Origin: Galbula dea
Taxonomy: Eukaryota; Chordata; Aves; Piciformes; Galbulidae
NCBI GenBank assembly: GCA_013399015.1
Contig: VWZX01007392.1
Coordinates: 903,081 to 967,080, forward strand
DNA length: 64,000 bases
Direction: 5' to 3'
Of the stretch, positions 12,631-25,452 are shown piece by piece (within the stretch, counting starts at the first letter, position 1; each line of letters starts with the position of its first letter). A program made the translations under genes and the position numbers. The notes under the pieces are model-generated. The model was not told where the DNA came from and did no database searches. It saw only the letters and a program-made list of their open reading frames with translations.

Positions 12631-15600
12631 GTCAAACCTGGGAGAGGCTGACACATGAGATGTATTGGAGAGGGGAAAAAGCTATAGCCCATTCTGTATG
12701 GGAGATCAGCTAGCATTACAGGCCCTTTTGAGGCTGTTTTCTTGGCAAGGTGTCACAGTCAGCTTGATTTGCTTTCTGCTGTTACGATGAGCAAAGTGTT
12801 GATTCTGCCCTTTCTGTTTGCACCCACAGAGGTCCCTTGGAAGAGCCTGTCCATACATCTGTCTGAGTGCCTGACGGAGCTGCCATCCTTCTAGGTGAGG
12901 AATGGATCAGGTCCTGGGGCTTTTGCCAGCTGCTGAGTTTAGAGAAAGCAAGAACATCCTGGGACCATGCTTGGTCATTTAGCAAATGATAGGCATTTCT
13001 CCAAAGCTGGAATGGTGGGAGGCCAGACTAAGCCTGGGTCTAGGTGTGGAAGCAGCAAACATGCAGGTCCTCCTGGGAATAGGAGTATTGCATGGGAACA
13101 GTTGTGTGGTCCTGTGGGCCATACTACTTTGACTTCTTTTTGAGTGAGACTTTCCTTCTTGTGGATCTGAACTCGCTCCTTGTGCATGGCATGGCTCTCT
13201 GCAGCCTAGATGTGCTGTCAGGTGATGATGGGAGAGCTGATTGTATTACTAGCTTTACTCTAACTGTGCTTCAATGGACAAAAGCAGAAAAGTATATAAG
13301 CCTATTAAGAATAAACTGCATAGAAATTTCTGTGAGGAGCAAATTAATTCATTCTTCAGAATTGCTGGTTCTGTCAAATTCACTGGGGATATTTAACTGT
13401 GACTTAAGGATCACCCTGATAAGCTACCCCAAACTCTTGTAGAGTCCTTTGCTGTATTAGGCAAGTAGTACATGACTTGTATTTGTGCCCATCTCATGAT
13501 GCAATGAGTTGGTTAAAGGTGAGGCTAAGACTGCAAAAATGGAACAGTGTCAGGGCAGTAGCAGTAGGTCTGTCCTCAAGCCTCTCTCAGCTGTGCTATC
13601 CCAGGAGGCTCTTTGCACCAAAAGAGGTGCTAGAAGTGGTATGGGATCATGGCAACTGACAGAAGCAAGCAGTGAACAGACCTATTGAGAAGCGGATAAC
13701 GAATGCACAGGGATAGCTGGTAACTGGCCTGTAACTGTTCAGTGGCCATGAAGTCCTCCAGGAGGAGACATGCCTTGGGAGGGTGTGGGTGGCTCTGGGC
13801 AGTGTCTACTGTGGGGATGGATCCCTGAGCCCAGTGACAGCACCAGAAGGCCACACGTGTTGGATGCACTTAGGGCTGCATTGTGAGCCAATGTGCATCC
13901 AGAGCAACCCGTTGCTATGTGCAAGGGTGTGTGCTGGGTTTTGTTCTCCTGCTGCACTGGTGGTTTCGACTGGTGGAGCTGCTTCATTTGCCTTAATGTT
14001 ACTTGACTTTGAGAATCATAAGAGGTCTGTATGCACACCAAAATTCAGAGTGCTGCTTCTTCAACCTGTTTTGTCACTGAATAGAACTGTACTTTTCTTC
14101 TGCCCTCTCAATATGCAGCGTGCATCCCTCCTTTCTTCCTTTACCCTCTTCTTGTGTTTAGCTTTTTGTGTTTGTGGAATTTTGGTTTTGTGTGTGTTGG
14201 GTTTTTTTTTATTTTGTCTTGTAAATTATGGCTAGCTGGAGATGAGATTTCAGCATCTTCTTTACTGCAAACAGCTGGGGACATTAATAAAAGTTGAGAG
14301 ACAAAGATAGACAAGGGATTAATAAATAGAGGACAGGAGATTAATAACAAGAGAGTAGAATTTGGTTTAGGGCCTGATCTTCCCAGTTGCTGGATTGTGA
14401 AAGATTAATGGCAGCTCTTCCATTGGTCTCAGTCCTTCTGTGGCAGCTTTCCTGTAAGTCTAATAAACTGTCCCAATGGGTTGCTGTAAATATGAAATCT
14501 AGGAAGAAGCCTATCCTTGTAGACTGTTAACTAAATAAGACACTATTAGTTTTTTTTTCTATTCAGAGCTTAAACAATAGCATCAATATACTTGTGAGTG
14601 AAGTCAGATGCTCAGGTGCTTACAACTCTTCTCAGGACTAAAACATACCATAAAATGTATCTTGCCAAGCAAGCTGTCTCCAGCAAATCAGGCTTTTATT
14701 CTGTGTCCTGTGCAAGAGATTGATTTCTTTTCCCTTGACTGGATTTTCAGCTTTGTTTGTCAAAAATTGGGCTCTTGACCTATTGCATCTGGTCTTTCAT
14801 TAGGCTTTGTGTGAGATTAGGTCACTGTAAGAAAACACTAACTTTGCAAAGAGCATTCCTGGTTAAATTAGTGGGAGAACTGTAGAACACGAGACTGCAT
14901 CAGAGGAAGTCTTCATTCTGGTAGAAGGGTGCATGCAGTTCTGGGTGTCCTATATTGAGGCTGACCTTTTAACTCCTACCTTGAGGCTGAAACTGCCAAG
15001 TCAAGCACTGCAGTAGTCCTTTTGTGACTGCCCTCATGTATTTTTCATAGTCTTCACAAAGATGATCCCAAGCTTTTCATGCATAAGGTTATAGCAATAT
15101 ACAGGTATGTGTGTGGCCATTTTGGGAAGGAAGCAGCTGTGTTCCCTTAAGACTGAGCATGACAAAGACAGGGCTAACATCAGAACTTCATGCAGCAATA
15201 GCTGAATTTCTTTTCCAGGGAACAAAGGCTATGCACTACTTCAGTGTCCCTGTAACAAAGCTCTTCCCCTCTCATCTGCCTGTAGTGCCCTTGGCTTTTC
15301 AGAAGTTAATTGATTTGTCTGTGTTATGATTCTCTGTTTAATTTTGTTCGTGTAAAGAAGAACACGCGCTAATCTTTCTCCAGAGAAATGTTTCACTCTG
15401 CTCCTCTGAACGTTGGCCCTGGCTCTGCTGCATTTCTTAATGAGTCTCTAACTAAACAGCTATGGTTCCCTCATGCTCCAGTCTTGACACATGCATGCTT
15501 GTACACCCACGTGCCTGCTCCCAGTTGAACCCAGCAGCCTGCACACTCGCTGCTTTGAGATTTGCATCAGCAAGGTAGCACCCCCCTGAGAAGCCCTACA

Positions 15601-17039
15601 TATGGGAGAGGGCTTTTATATCTGCTCATATAGATAGATTTGGCATCAAAAGAGCTGCCCCATAAGTCAGAAAGGCTGTAACCTCTTTATCCCACTGTCC
15701 CCCAACTCCCAGGCTCATTTCATGTGCTTCTTCAGGAGCCAGGATTCCTGTGGGCTATGCTACCCGCAGTGAGGACCCGAGCTAGCACAGAACGTGAAGC
15801 TGAACACCCAACACTGAATTACTGTCTGGTATGCCACTGGCTGCCAGATCTTTGATAGCCTGTTTTTAATGAAGATTCTTCCTGTAATTCCTAGAATATC
15901 TTGCAGTGCAAAAAATGAGCTGTGTGTGTATTTTGCTGTGGGCTGAATTTTTTTCCTGCTCTTCACAGTTCCCTCCATGAACAGAGAGGAAAGGGAGGGG
16001 GAAGCAGCTGACTGCTTTTTTTGTTGTTGTTTTTCTACTTGACTTCTGTGAAATATGTGGTGATCAATGGCTCACAACTAAGAAAATGTTTTTGTTTCTC
16101 TTTGCAAAAACATATGGGAGCTGCAGGAAAAGCATATGGGCATTTTTAGGAAAACATATTGGTGAATGGACAAATTATAGTGGTGCCAGTATGTTTTTGA
16201 TGTCTGGCTAGACCACTACTACCGCCACGCTTGCTGGCATGCAAACATATCTGCAAGATTTCTAGCATGTCAATGGTAGGTAGCTGCTTCTGGGGAAATG
16301 CAGATTGTGCTGGATCAGACCCCTGTTAAAACAGCATTGTGATCCATTGTGATACAGTGTACATGGCTACTTCACCATGTCTCAGACAAGGCTCTGGGCT
16401 TGTGTTCATGGCAGCATATCCATTCTCTCTGTGGGCTGAGCCCAGAGCTCCACTTGCAGCTGGCTGCAAGTAATGGTAATGGTAACCATTTTTCTTTCTA
16501 AAGCCCTTGACTGCATTCCTAGTAACACCTGAACATCTTGCAGACAGGCAAGGCAGCCTCTGGCTTTCCTCTGCTGCTCTGTCTGATCTGTTGTTAGCTG
16601 GAGCTGTTATTTTTAGTTTTTTTCCTCACTTGGGCTGCTTTTGAGGAAACACAAAAACATTTGCATTGCTGCTTCTGTGTCCAGACCTGTTTGCCTTGAT
16701 ACTGGTGATCCAGGGAGAGAGATCCATGAGCTGGGAGGAACTTGGTGGGGAGTAGTAAGAGGATTAAGTGGTCTTAGTTGGTAGGTCACTTCTGGTGGCT
16801 CACAGCATCCCTACATTTAAGTTGCCCTGCCACGGATCCTGCATGAGGAAGCAATCTCAATAGCTCCATCTGGGCAGCCGTTGCTGCTCACCCTGGCAGT
16901 GGGGGAGAGCTGCCTGCCCTGCTTCTGCCTGAGGTGGGCATGGCTGTGCTGAGTTGCAAGGGTTGATAGCAGCTCTCTGCCCACATTTGGATTTCAGCAG
17001 GCCCTAGGGGACTGGATGAGGTCTTCTTGCACAGGCGTG

Positions 17040-17140
17040 CACAAGGAGAAACAGCTCCTGTCCATAAAAGCTCACAGTCTAAATACACAAAACAGAGCTG
17101 CTGAGACGGATGTAATGGGAAGTGGGCAATAACTGAACTC
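17040..17140. repeat. Possible ancient L2/L3-type LINE relic
   Basis: AAAAGCTCACAGTCTAAATA and the following ACACAAAACAGAG resemble the stretch '...gagctcacagtctaaatagacaagacag...' near the 3' end of very old L2/L3 (CR1-clade) repeats of amniotes. Decay is strong and the limits are guesses. Confidence 0.35.
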
Positions 17141-17677
17141 AGGGGTGGTTTCATGAGCAGGTTTAACCTGAGTTCTAACCATTGCAGAATGGTCCTGCTG
17201 TCATGTGTCCTTAGCCCTCATTTCTGCTCATGTAGTCATTTTTATCCTTTATAGATGTGGCTGGTGGGATAGGAGAGGGCAGAACCTGTGGCTAAAGACT
17301 GAGGGGATAAGCAAGATGCACATTTGGGCAGTCATTTGAGTGCTTGGTTTATCTTGGTAATGAACCTGCACTCTCAGATATTCTGAATAGTAATTCAGCA
17401 CCTTTTAGTATTCTTCCTCTTATGCAAACTTCAGGGTGGTTTGCTAGTGGGTAATTTTATATTTTTTAATGTAGTCACTTTTCTTATAGCTCTTTTGTTC
17501 TGTGAGACAATTCCCTATTTTATTATGCAAACAGTACATTAAGGTCCTTGTGGGCCTAAGTTCCCAGCAGTGCTTGAGATGACGGCAGAGAAGTAGGTTA
17601 TTTCAGAAGTAATGATTCTCTCCTCTAGATGCTTTCTTGGAGTTCTGCTTTAACTGCTTTTGATATTATATGTGGTG

Positions 17678-17699
17678 AAAAAAAAAAAGGGGGGGGGGG
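17678..17699. repeat. Poly-A/poly-G junction (A11 G11)
   Basis: Eleven A residues are followed directly by eleven G residues on the + strand. Such a purine tract is prone to replication slippage and sequencing error, and G11 can stack into G-quadruplex-type structures between molecules. Confidence 0.9.
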
Positions 17700-19279
17700 A
17701 AAATCCAGTACTTCCTAAATGTTATGGAGCTCAAAAAACTAAGCTGTGTGCCTTGTCACAATATTTAATAGAGAGTGCTATTTACAGTAATGAATCAAAA
17801 TGTCAGGTTTTAAAATATGAACTGTCAGAGTGTTCCTACTTTGCAGAAAACTTTGATATGACAGTTTGTTAATCATATGACTATTACATCAAATGTGTCT
17901 CAGACTACTTTTGCTCAACAAAGTCTTTTTTTATGCCTTCCCCCTCCCTTTTCACTGTTAATTCTGCTAGAGTTATTTGACTGAATGCACTTTGATTAGA
18001 GGCTGGAAGAATCCAGAGCTGATTGCTTTTGTGTATTAACAGATGGGATCTATCAGTGTCTGTGTTCGTGCCAATTGTAGTCACCTAGCCTTAGGTACAG
18101 CCTGGTTTGGATCACCTTTACCTTGTGTCCCCAGTGTTTTCTCCAAGACTACTGGGGCTGGGAGGTGGGATGCTGTGATTTTGATATATGTGACCATAAA
18201 GTGCATGTGGGCTGTGGTAGTGGAGAATGCAGCCCAGTACTGTTTTCACAGCCTGTTGAGTGTTGCAATGCAAGCAGCTGTCTCTTACCAAGGGACACGG
18301 AGGGATGCTTTGGGTGAGGAGAGCAAGTCATTCTTTTGGAATCAAAATGTCTTTCCCAGTGCCAGCTTGGGGATTGCTCCCCAGCATAACTTCTCTGCAC
18401 GACCTCCCTGGTTTGGGTGCATGAAGCAGCTGTGGTGAGACTGGGAGTGTGCTTCAGAGACGGGTGGGCAGCCACCCCCAATGGCGACTGTCCTAGTGTG
18501 CTGGGACTCAGACAGCAGCACTGGTGGAGACAACATCCTGTCTGAGCAGCACTAATGCCTCCAGGTATAACTCTGCACTTAGGGAAGTACCTGCTGAGTA
18601 ACAAAAAGCTGGCTTATATAGTGACATTTCTAATCCCTATAGCTTTGGCTAAAGGGCCAAGCAAAATAAAGATCTCAATTCTGTCTGTGCATCCTCGATA
18701 GTGAAGGGGTGATGGTGCAGAGCAGGGTTGATGTTGCTCCTGGAGGAGGAGGCATTAGGGAACTTGGGATGCCATGGTCCTCACCCCAGTGGCTTTGGTT
18801 ACTCTGGACCCACATCAGGGAGTATGTTTGTGCCCTGAACCTTGTCTGTGAATTTAGACCAAGATACTTCACTTTTTTTTTTTCCTTTTTGTTTGCTTAT
18901 CTGCAAAATGGCAGTGATTAATTAATAACTCACAGCTCTCCTTTAAGGCTGTTGCTCAAACAACTGCACTTCATGATGAAGACAAGCAACAGCATATGTA
19001 GGTAACTGTGCTTTGGAGGCCAGAGAGGAGTTTCAGGTGTAGCAGAGCCGTGTACCTCTGCCCATAACATCTTTGTGCCATATTGCTTAGGGCTTCAGAT
19101 ACATTCCCGTGGCTTATTAAAACTTGCAGAGTTACTGTTGCCTAGGTCTTACAAGTGCAATATTTATGATTTGGAGTTGGCCCAGCACAGCTATGGGAAT
19201 AGGAGGAGTCTTAAAAAGCAAGAGCTGTATATCTGCAGTCCAGAAGAGAGGAGTGTCAGCAATGCAAGACAGTAGATCT

Positions 19280-19509
19280 CGGAATCATAAAATCATATAA
19301 TGGTTTGTGATGGAAGGAAGCTTTAAAGGCCATCTAGTCCAACCACCCTGACACAGGAAGGGACACCTTTCACTAGATCAGGTTGCTCAAAGCCCTATCC
19401 AACCTGATCTTGAACATTTCTAATGTTGAGGTATCTGTAGCTTCTCTGGACAACCTGTTCCAGTGTCTTGTCATAAAAAATGTCTTCCTTAGGTCAAATC
19501 AGATGGTCT
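19280..19509 (-). mobile_element. CR1 LINE, 3' fragment
   Basis: The + strand begins GGAATCATAAAATCATATAATGG, the reverse complement of the CR1 3' terminal octamer repeats. It continues with degenerate forms of 'catctagtccaacc', 'tcaaagccctatccaacctgatcttgaacatt' and 'cttctctggacaacctgttccagtgt', all standard antisense CR1 3' UTR/ORF2-end words. About 230 bases, 5'-truncated as usual. Several changes from the usual sequence suggest an older copy. It is antisense to LPP. Confidence 0.9.
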
Positions 19510-21021
19510 TCTTGGCTGTGGGTGTTTCCTGGGGCCTGATTAACTTAGCTTTTCAGCTGGGCATGTCTGTTAAAAAGCAACCTCAACTCTTTCAATAACA
19601 TTATTGAAGAAATTATAAGAATTTGTTTGCAGGGGTATAATGACATATTTAAGTGCACTTTTGAGAGCACATTAGCCAGCTCTCATATGTGGAAGGCACA
19701 AGTAAGGGCACTGAACACCTCTGAAGTTTGGTACACTGAGACCCACTGGGTCAGTGGCAGAAAGAGATTGGGAAAGGTAAGGTCATTGCTCTAGCATCTT
19801 CCACAGTAATATTCTGCTGATAGATGATGTGAATTAAAAATAGAGGGGAAAGGAAGAGGGGAAGGAGGTGGCTGGTGTGGTGGTGATGACGGCACGAGAG
19901 GCTTTGCTGGTGATGGTGCCTGGCATGGGCCACCAGGAAACCTGAGAGAAGCTGTCCTGTGAAGTCAGTCCTTAAAAAGGCTCTTAGAGAAACATGCCTA
20001 GTGTTAGAGGGGCTGCCAGCAGAGAGGGTCACTGGCAGGGCCAGTGTGAAAGTGTCACTTTTTGGACTGTGTCTTTGTTACCTTCATCAAGCTTGCTACA
20101 TTTCATCATCCCATGGAGGAAAATTGATTATTATTCAATTTTCATTTTAGACAAACCACATTGTTAGTGTGATGATTTTTCTTTTATTATCATTACTGCA
20201 GTGGATGGAAAAGGAGCTCCAACAGATGTGTGATTAGCAGGGCATGAAATTAAAAATGTTTGTGTACAAGGAAAAGGTTGTTTACTACCAAATTCCTCAT
20301 TTGAAAATGAAGCGATACTAAGATTGGCTGTACGATTCTGCAGCAGGCATGCAGCCCCCTTCCCTCCCTTTTTCCCAGCAGCATCAGCTAAAAGTAACAG
20401 TATTTTAAATGGTTACCTTTATTAAAAAATAGTAGTAACAACTGAAAGGTCAGTACCTGCCTTTGGAGGCAGATTATCTGAAGAGCTTATTCTCCTATTC
20501 TGGCACTGATGATGTCAACTGAGGAAAATATTTTGACTGATGCTTAAGCCTCATTGATTAGAGCAAATTGAACATTTTCTGTCAGAACTCTTTTGGGTGG
20601 AAAATAAGGTTCTGATTGAATAATTCCAAGTGTGGTTTTATACATGGGTGAAAAGTATTTGTTGTCAAAATGCTGAAAAAAATCTTATTTGGAGTCACTG
20701 GTGCAGTGTACGCACAGGGGTGCGGATTGGTATGCAGTATCCCCTCCTTTCCCTCTCTTTGTGTGTCAGTCTTGTAGCCCAACTACATCTCTTCAGCCTG
20801 TGCAGCCTGGGAGTCCCTGATGCACCAGGAGGGTGGTGCATTCTGGAATGAGCACCTCAGAAACTGGAAACCAGCCTCCTATAACTACAAGTGCTATCAG
20901 TGCTGGGATAGTAGTTTTGCATGACAGTGCTTTCAGGCTGTGTTAAAAAGTCGTCAGCCCTTAGATTTTTCTCTTAAAAATGATGTGGAAGGTTTTTTTT
21001 GCCTCCATAGAAAATATCTGT

Positions 21022-21048
21022 CTTTTTTTTTTTGTCTTCCCCCCCCCA
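21022..21048. repeat. Pyrimidine tract (T-run, then C-run)
   Basis: An 11-base T run, GTCTTC and an 8-base C run. Low complexity in mid-intron, not near a splice acceptor. Confidence 0.8.
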
Positions 21049-24000
21049 CATGGTAATGAAATGTTTAGTTTGAGAAAATGATGTGTTGTCTTAGGAGCTT
21101 TGCCTGTAATGCTTAATTCTCAGGTACAGCTCCTCTTTCCTGACCTCCTTTAAAAATCTGTTAATTAATTTTGAAAGAGCCAAATTGAGAAATGTGCATC
21201 AGAAACACTCTGTTCATCTGTGGTACGCTGTTGAGACAAGCCTTGTCCTACCTAGCTGGGACAGAACATTTCCTAGCTACTTTTTCTCCCCTATCTTGTT
21301 CTGTTCTCTTTGTCCTCTAAAAACTTTGTGGCCAAGTTCCAGGCTGACAGTAGTTGAAGTCTATCAGGTGACCTGGGTGTGTGTTTGCAGGACACAGACC
21401 GCAGGCGTTGTCGTGATGGATTCTGCCTGCTGAGCCTGGATGGCGCTGAGCAGAGAATAGGAAGAAGGCTAAAAGATTGTTCCTGCACTCTGGGAACAAT
21501 TGAGACAGAAAATTGCTTCCAGGATTTCTTCACTTTTCCACAGAGGGTAATCAATCTGTGTAATTCTCTGCCATGGGAAATACTGCCTCTATCTATTACC
21601 CAAAGGCAGCAAGCAAAGTTTAGATAGCAGCCTGAACACCCAGGGTACTGCAGAACAAGAACTGTCCCTTACTCAGGGTTTTTGTGGTTGCATATCACGT
21701 GATGTCACAGTGGTGAGACTAGTATGACAGAAAGTTAGGTATTGGCTTAAATACCTGACATGTTCCTGGTAGACAGACTTTGGTGCCTAAACAAATGGAC
21801 TTTTGCTTCCTGTGATGGTCAAGTTATAAGCCTAAGACTGGGGGGAGGATAGAGCAATTCCAGTGAGATGATGGGCATCTGGTAACTTCAGTCCTGTTCT
21901 TTGCTCCCTAAATGTAAGCAAATTGCTATTTCTGCACCTTTATTTATTCATCTGGACGGTGGGGCAGCACTGAAGTTTCAAATAAGGCCTTTCAGCCACA
22001 TGTTTTATTGCAACTTTTAGGGGAAAATGTTTAAATTTTCTACTTGAGTGAGAATAGTTGTGGCCACATCACTGTGTGAGCATTATACCTACTGGGCACT
22101 GAAATTTGATTCCTAAATTTCCATTAGCAGGTCTTACTGGGCCAAAAGATCTTGAGCGGCTAGAAGAGAAAATAATAAAATGGAATGAAGTTGGTGTTTG
22201 GTTATGGGCTCTAGATGTCATTGTTCCTGGCTGTTCATCTGGCTAATGTTTGCCTTTGTGTAGTATTTGTCTGTGTCTGTGCTTCTGTGCACATGGGGAA
22301 AAGAGGACAAATATCACTGGGGTGGATTAGCATTAAAAAATAGTTAACTGATCAAAGCCATAAAGCTTGTCCAAGTGAATTCTTCAGAGAAATAGCTTTG
22401 AATTTCCCAAGCAGCCGCAGGCCATAAAAGCGAAGCTCTATCTTTCAGAGATGCAAAAAATGCTCTTGTGTTGGAGTGTTGGACCTATTTGTTCCTTTTT
22501 AGGAGGGCATTCAAAATGTTTTCCTAATTTTCTTCTGAACAGCTCACTCTTATCCATCATGAGCCTTTGCCAGCTGAGATAACTCCACTCCCCCTCAGTT
22601 TTAACCCTCCACTGAATTCTGTATGTCCGTACTTTGTGGTTTTGGAAGCCTTTCAGCAGCAGGATAGTCCTTACAGAGCACTTTGTCTCTGAGCTCAAAG
22701 TGTTGTAAATAGGGGTTAAACATTGTCTCCAGTGTCCAAATGGAAGGGAGGATGCAGATGCAGGGTGATGCCTGGAAAGGTTTCCTTCCTGACCTGAAGG
22801 GATGGCAGGTGAGCCTTGTTCCTTGCTGCCCAGTTCTGTCTTCTCATGCTGCCCCAGCAGGAGCACCAGCCCCACCAGGTCTTCAGAGCAGGTTGGGGAA
22901 AAATGGGAGGGAATTTAATTTTACTTACATGGAGGAAAGCAAGTATTCTGTTCAACTGCTCAGAGAAAGTTATTGAAAGCTCATACTGAAGGTTAGGCAA
23001 CCAGCCTCTGGGAATTGGACACATAAATTGGCTTTATACTTTTGAAAGTCTCTCTTTCACAGTGTTCTGCTTTGTCACTTCTGAAGATGTACAGAAGTGT
23101 GAAATGATGGTGTATGGTCCATACACACAATATTTGGATGGCACAGTCATTAATAGGAATGAAAATCACATTGTGGTGGCTCAGAACTTGCCAAGAAAAA
23201 AAAGAAAGAAAAATATCTCAGAAGAGACGAGGTGCTTTGTAGCTGGAACTCTGTCACTCCACAAGGACTCAGCTGTCCTTTTCAGTTCCAGTCTTCTCTT
23301 ATTGAAAATATTTTATGGCCTAATACCTATTAGCTTTTTAATACCTCTTAATTGTATGCACACCCCCCCAAAAGAAAGCCACACATACTTTTCTGCTCTT
23401 GTAAGTGTTCAGCTTTAGGGCCTTGAGGGAGTGGTGTTAATGACCATGTCCTGAATTCCTTTCAGGCATAGAATTCCACTTTTGCTTCCCTTCTGAAACT
23501 TGGAGTCTCATTCTCCAGATAACCCAAATTTAAATGCAACCACATTTAAAATCTGTATATAAGTTTTTTATTTTTAATTTCTTTTTTCTGGTGAGCTGGT
23601 GAAAGTCCTAAGTAGATTCTCCTAGAAACTGAAGTCATCTTTGAAACAGGTGGACCGTGCATGGAGGGGAAAGCTGTGACTGATGGACGAGACTGCAGTT
23701 TTTGGGAAGGGATTAGATTCTTGCATAAGTGTGGGCATAACATTTGTGTCTGCCATGTATACACATCCTGTGCTTGGTTTCTGTGTTAAAGCAGAGATGA
23801 TTTGCCCACATAGCAGGGCCACGTGCTAGGGTGAAGTCATCAGTGTCCCATTATTAAGCAATACAGAGGCACATCCATATAAAGGCTAGTGCAAAGTAAG
23901 TGTGAAGCTCATCCCACTCCTCCCAGGTTGTACTCTGGCCTCTTGTGTATGCCATTACATGAGATGGGAGCAGTGCTCACCTATTGATGATATGGCAGAA

Positions 24001-24116
24001 ATTGAATCTGAAGCTTAAGGTCTTTCTGTGCAGGGAGAGTATTGTGAAACAAAGCCAGGGTGTGAATTTAAAGTGCAATAGCTATTCTGAGCATACTTCT
24101 CATGTGGGCAGTCTTG

Positions 24117-24183
24117 TTCTGCTCTGAGAGGGTCTTTGTGCTGTTCTGCTTCATCCATTGCCAAAGGCACTCTCAGAGCAGAA
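24117..24183 (+). ncRNA. Candidate intronic hairpin with pre-miRNA-like geometry
   Basis: The 14-base arm TTCTGCTCTGAGAG (24117-24130) is exactly complementary to 24170-24183. The stem continues inward with one G·A mismatch, a G-C pair and a G·U pair (24131-24133 against 24167-24169), then CTTTG (24134-24138) with CAAAG (24162-24166). This gives a 22-position stem with one mismatch and a 23-base loop, 67 bases in all. The G·U pair exists only when the LPP-sense strand is transcribed; the opposite strand would have A·C there. Size and shape are those of an animal pre-miRNA, but no known miRNA was recognised and no expression evidence is available. It may equally be a remnant of a small inverted-repeat element. 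Confidence 0.3.
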
Positions 24184-25428
24184 AGAAAAATGCCCACACA
24201 GTGAGTGAATAGCTTTTCCAGGCTATTTCACCATGCTGAGGAGTCCCTGGAGATACACGTGGTTTCATGTCCCCTTGAATGTTACAGGAGCTTACTCTTC
24301 ATCTTGCTCTTCCACCAGAGCTCTCACGTGGGGAGACATGCTTTGCATGTTTTAGTGGAGCTGTGTCTTCTGCACCCTGCTAGGTGCAGCATGCATCACT
24401 CATTTGCATGAAGTTGTGGGGCTGATCTCAGGGGTCCATGAGATCTTGGGCTTCTCTAGACACTGCTCATGTTGCAGTTTGGCATTCTCCAGCAGGACCA
24501 TCCTCTCTCACAGTGTGTCCCAGCAGCTGAAGAACTCCTGTGAGATCATGTCTGTGTTCGTATGTTGTTCCTTTCCATATGAAATAGTCAAGCAAACCTG
24601 TGCACTGGGTATGATTATTGTTGAACAGGGAAAAAAAAAAAAGTCCATCTGTTCTACAAAGAGGCAGTGTAAAGAGCAGGCTCTGTGACTAAATAAATTC
24701 ACATCTGTTTAGCAGAACCATCAAATGGTGAGCAGAGGGACCTAATGTGAATCACGTGTTGAAACCACAAGTATGAGTGAGATGAGCTGCAAAAGAGAGA
24801 GCCTGGAAGTGTTGATCCATGTGAGCAACTGTTAGTTTCTCTCCTTATTCTTTCCCTTCTTACCAGTTTCCTGAGTAAATGGTGTAGAATCAAAGAAACA
24901 GGCATGTGTACGTGTGTTTGCAAGCATACATGTGTATGTCTGTATTCCTGGCATGATTAACTAACCTTCCTGTATCACCTGAAGCCACTAGATAGTAACT
25001 TCAATTGGAAAGGCAATTGATTGTAGAAGGGACTGCAGAGGAGGGAGGGCACAGCTGTCATGAAGACAGCAGGTGAAGCTGATCCCTGATGATGTAGCTT
25101 CTCAAAAAACAGCCCTAAGGAAGTTTGCTATAAAAAGGTGCTTGCTTTGGAAGAGATTCCTCAAGATGATGTCTCCAGCAGTGTTGTCTCAAGGAACATG
25201 AGAAGAGCAACCTAGAAACTTCAGAGGGTAGGTTATGCCTTCATGTGCTCAAGATAGTTTCAAAATAGGTAGCTGGGTACCAGTCCTGCCAGACTGCATC
25301 TTTCATTGGATTAATTTGTTGCTTAGGTTTTCCCTTGAGGGTTTTAAGTCCTGAAGGAACAAAGGGCAGCTCAAGTTTCTGTATTGGTTGCATTTGCAGT
25401 TTATTTTTTTCTGTGCCAAGAACATATC

Positions 25429-25452
25429 AATACTATTTAAAAAAATAGTATT
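25429..25452. repeat. AT-rich 10-bp inverted repeat with 4-base loop
   Basis: AATACTATTT (25429-25438), loop AAAA, then AAATAGTATT (25443-25452), perfectly complementary. About one such structure is expected by chance in a window of this size. Confidence 0.7.

Larger units (their letters stand above)
1..19279 (+). other. LPP: LPP 5'-UTR intron, distal part; no gene seen
   Basis: No open frame here has recognisable protein similarity, and all are short. The longest is 150 codons at 13783-14235 (+), with a leucine/phenylalanine/cysteine-rich tail from T-rich DNA, best taken as chance. The stretch holds ancient-repeat relics near 1.9, 2.4 and 17.0 kb, a C/A-rich tract at 6.1 kb, a TA tract at 11.05 kb, an A/G homopolymer junction at 17.68 kb and a CArG box at 12621. 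No CR1 copy was recognised in these 19 kb. An untranslated LPP exon could be hidden here but cannot be identified without transcripts. Confidence 0.7.

Noticed and set aside
13783..14235. 150-codon + strand frame with a hydrophobic C-terminus
   Set aside because: The Leu/Phe/Cys-rich tail comes from T-rich DNA. No start context, domain or splice structure was recognised, and the length is reachable by chance in 64 kb.
17040..17140. miR-28 orthologue
   Set aside because: Only a 13-base core is shared. No opposing arm (TAGACTGTGAGCT or close) is found within about 100 bases on either side, so a miR-28-type precursor cannot form.
18149..18604. 151-codon minus-strand frame
   Set aside because: Ser/His/Gln-rich with no recognisable domain, overlapping other frames of 131 codons (+) and 64 codons (-). 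Treated as chance.
22421..22430. CArG-like CCATAAAAGC
   Set aside because: One mismatch to CC(A/T)6GG. Many one-mismatch sites occur by chance in a window of this size; the same applies to CCATATATGC near 61056 and CCAAATATGC near 53154.
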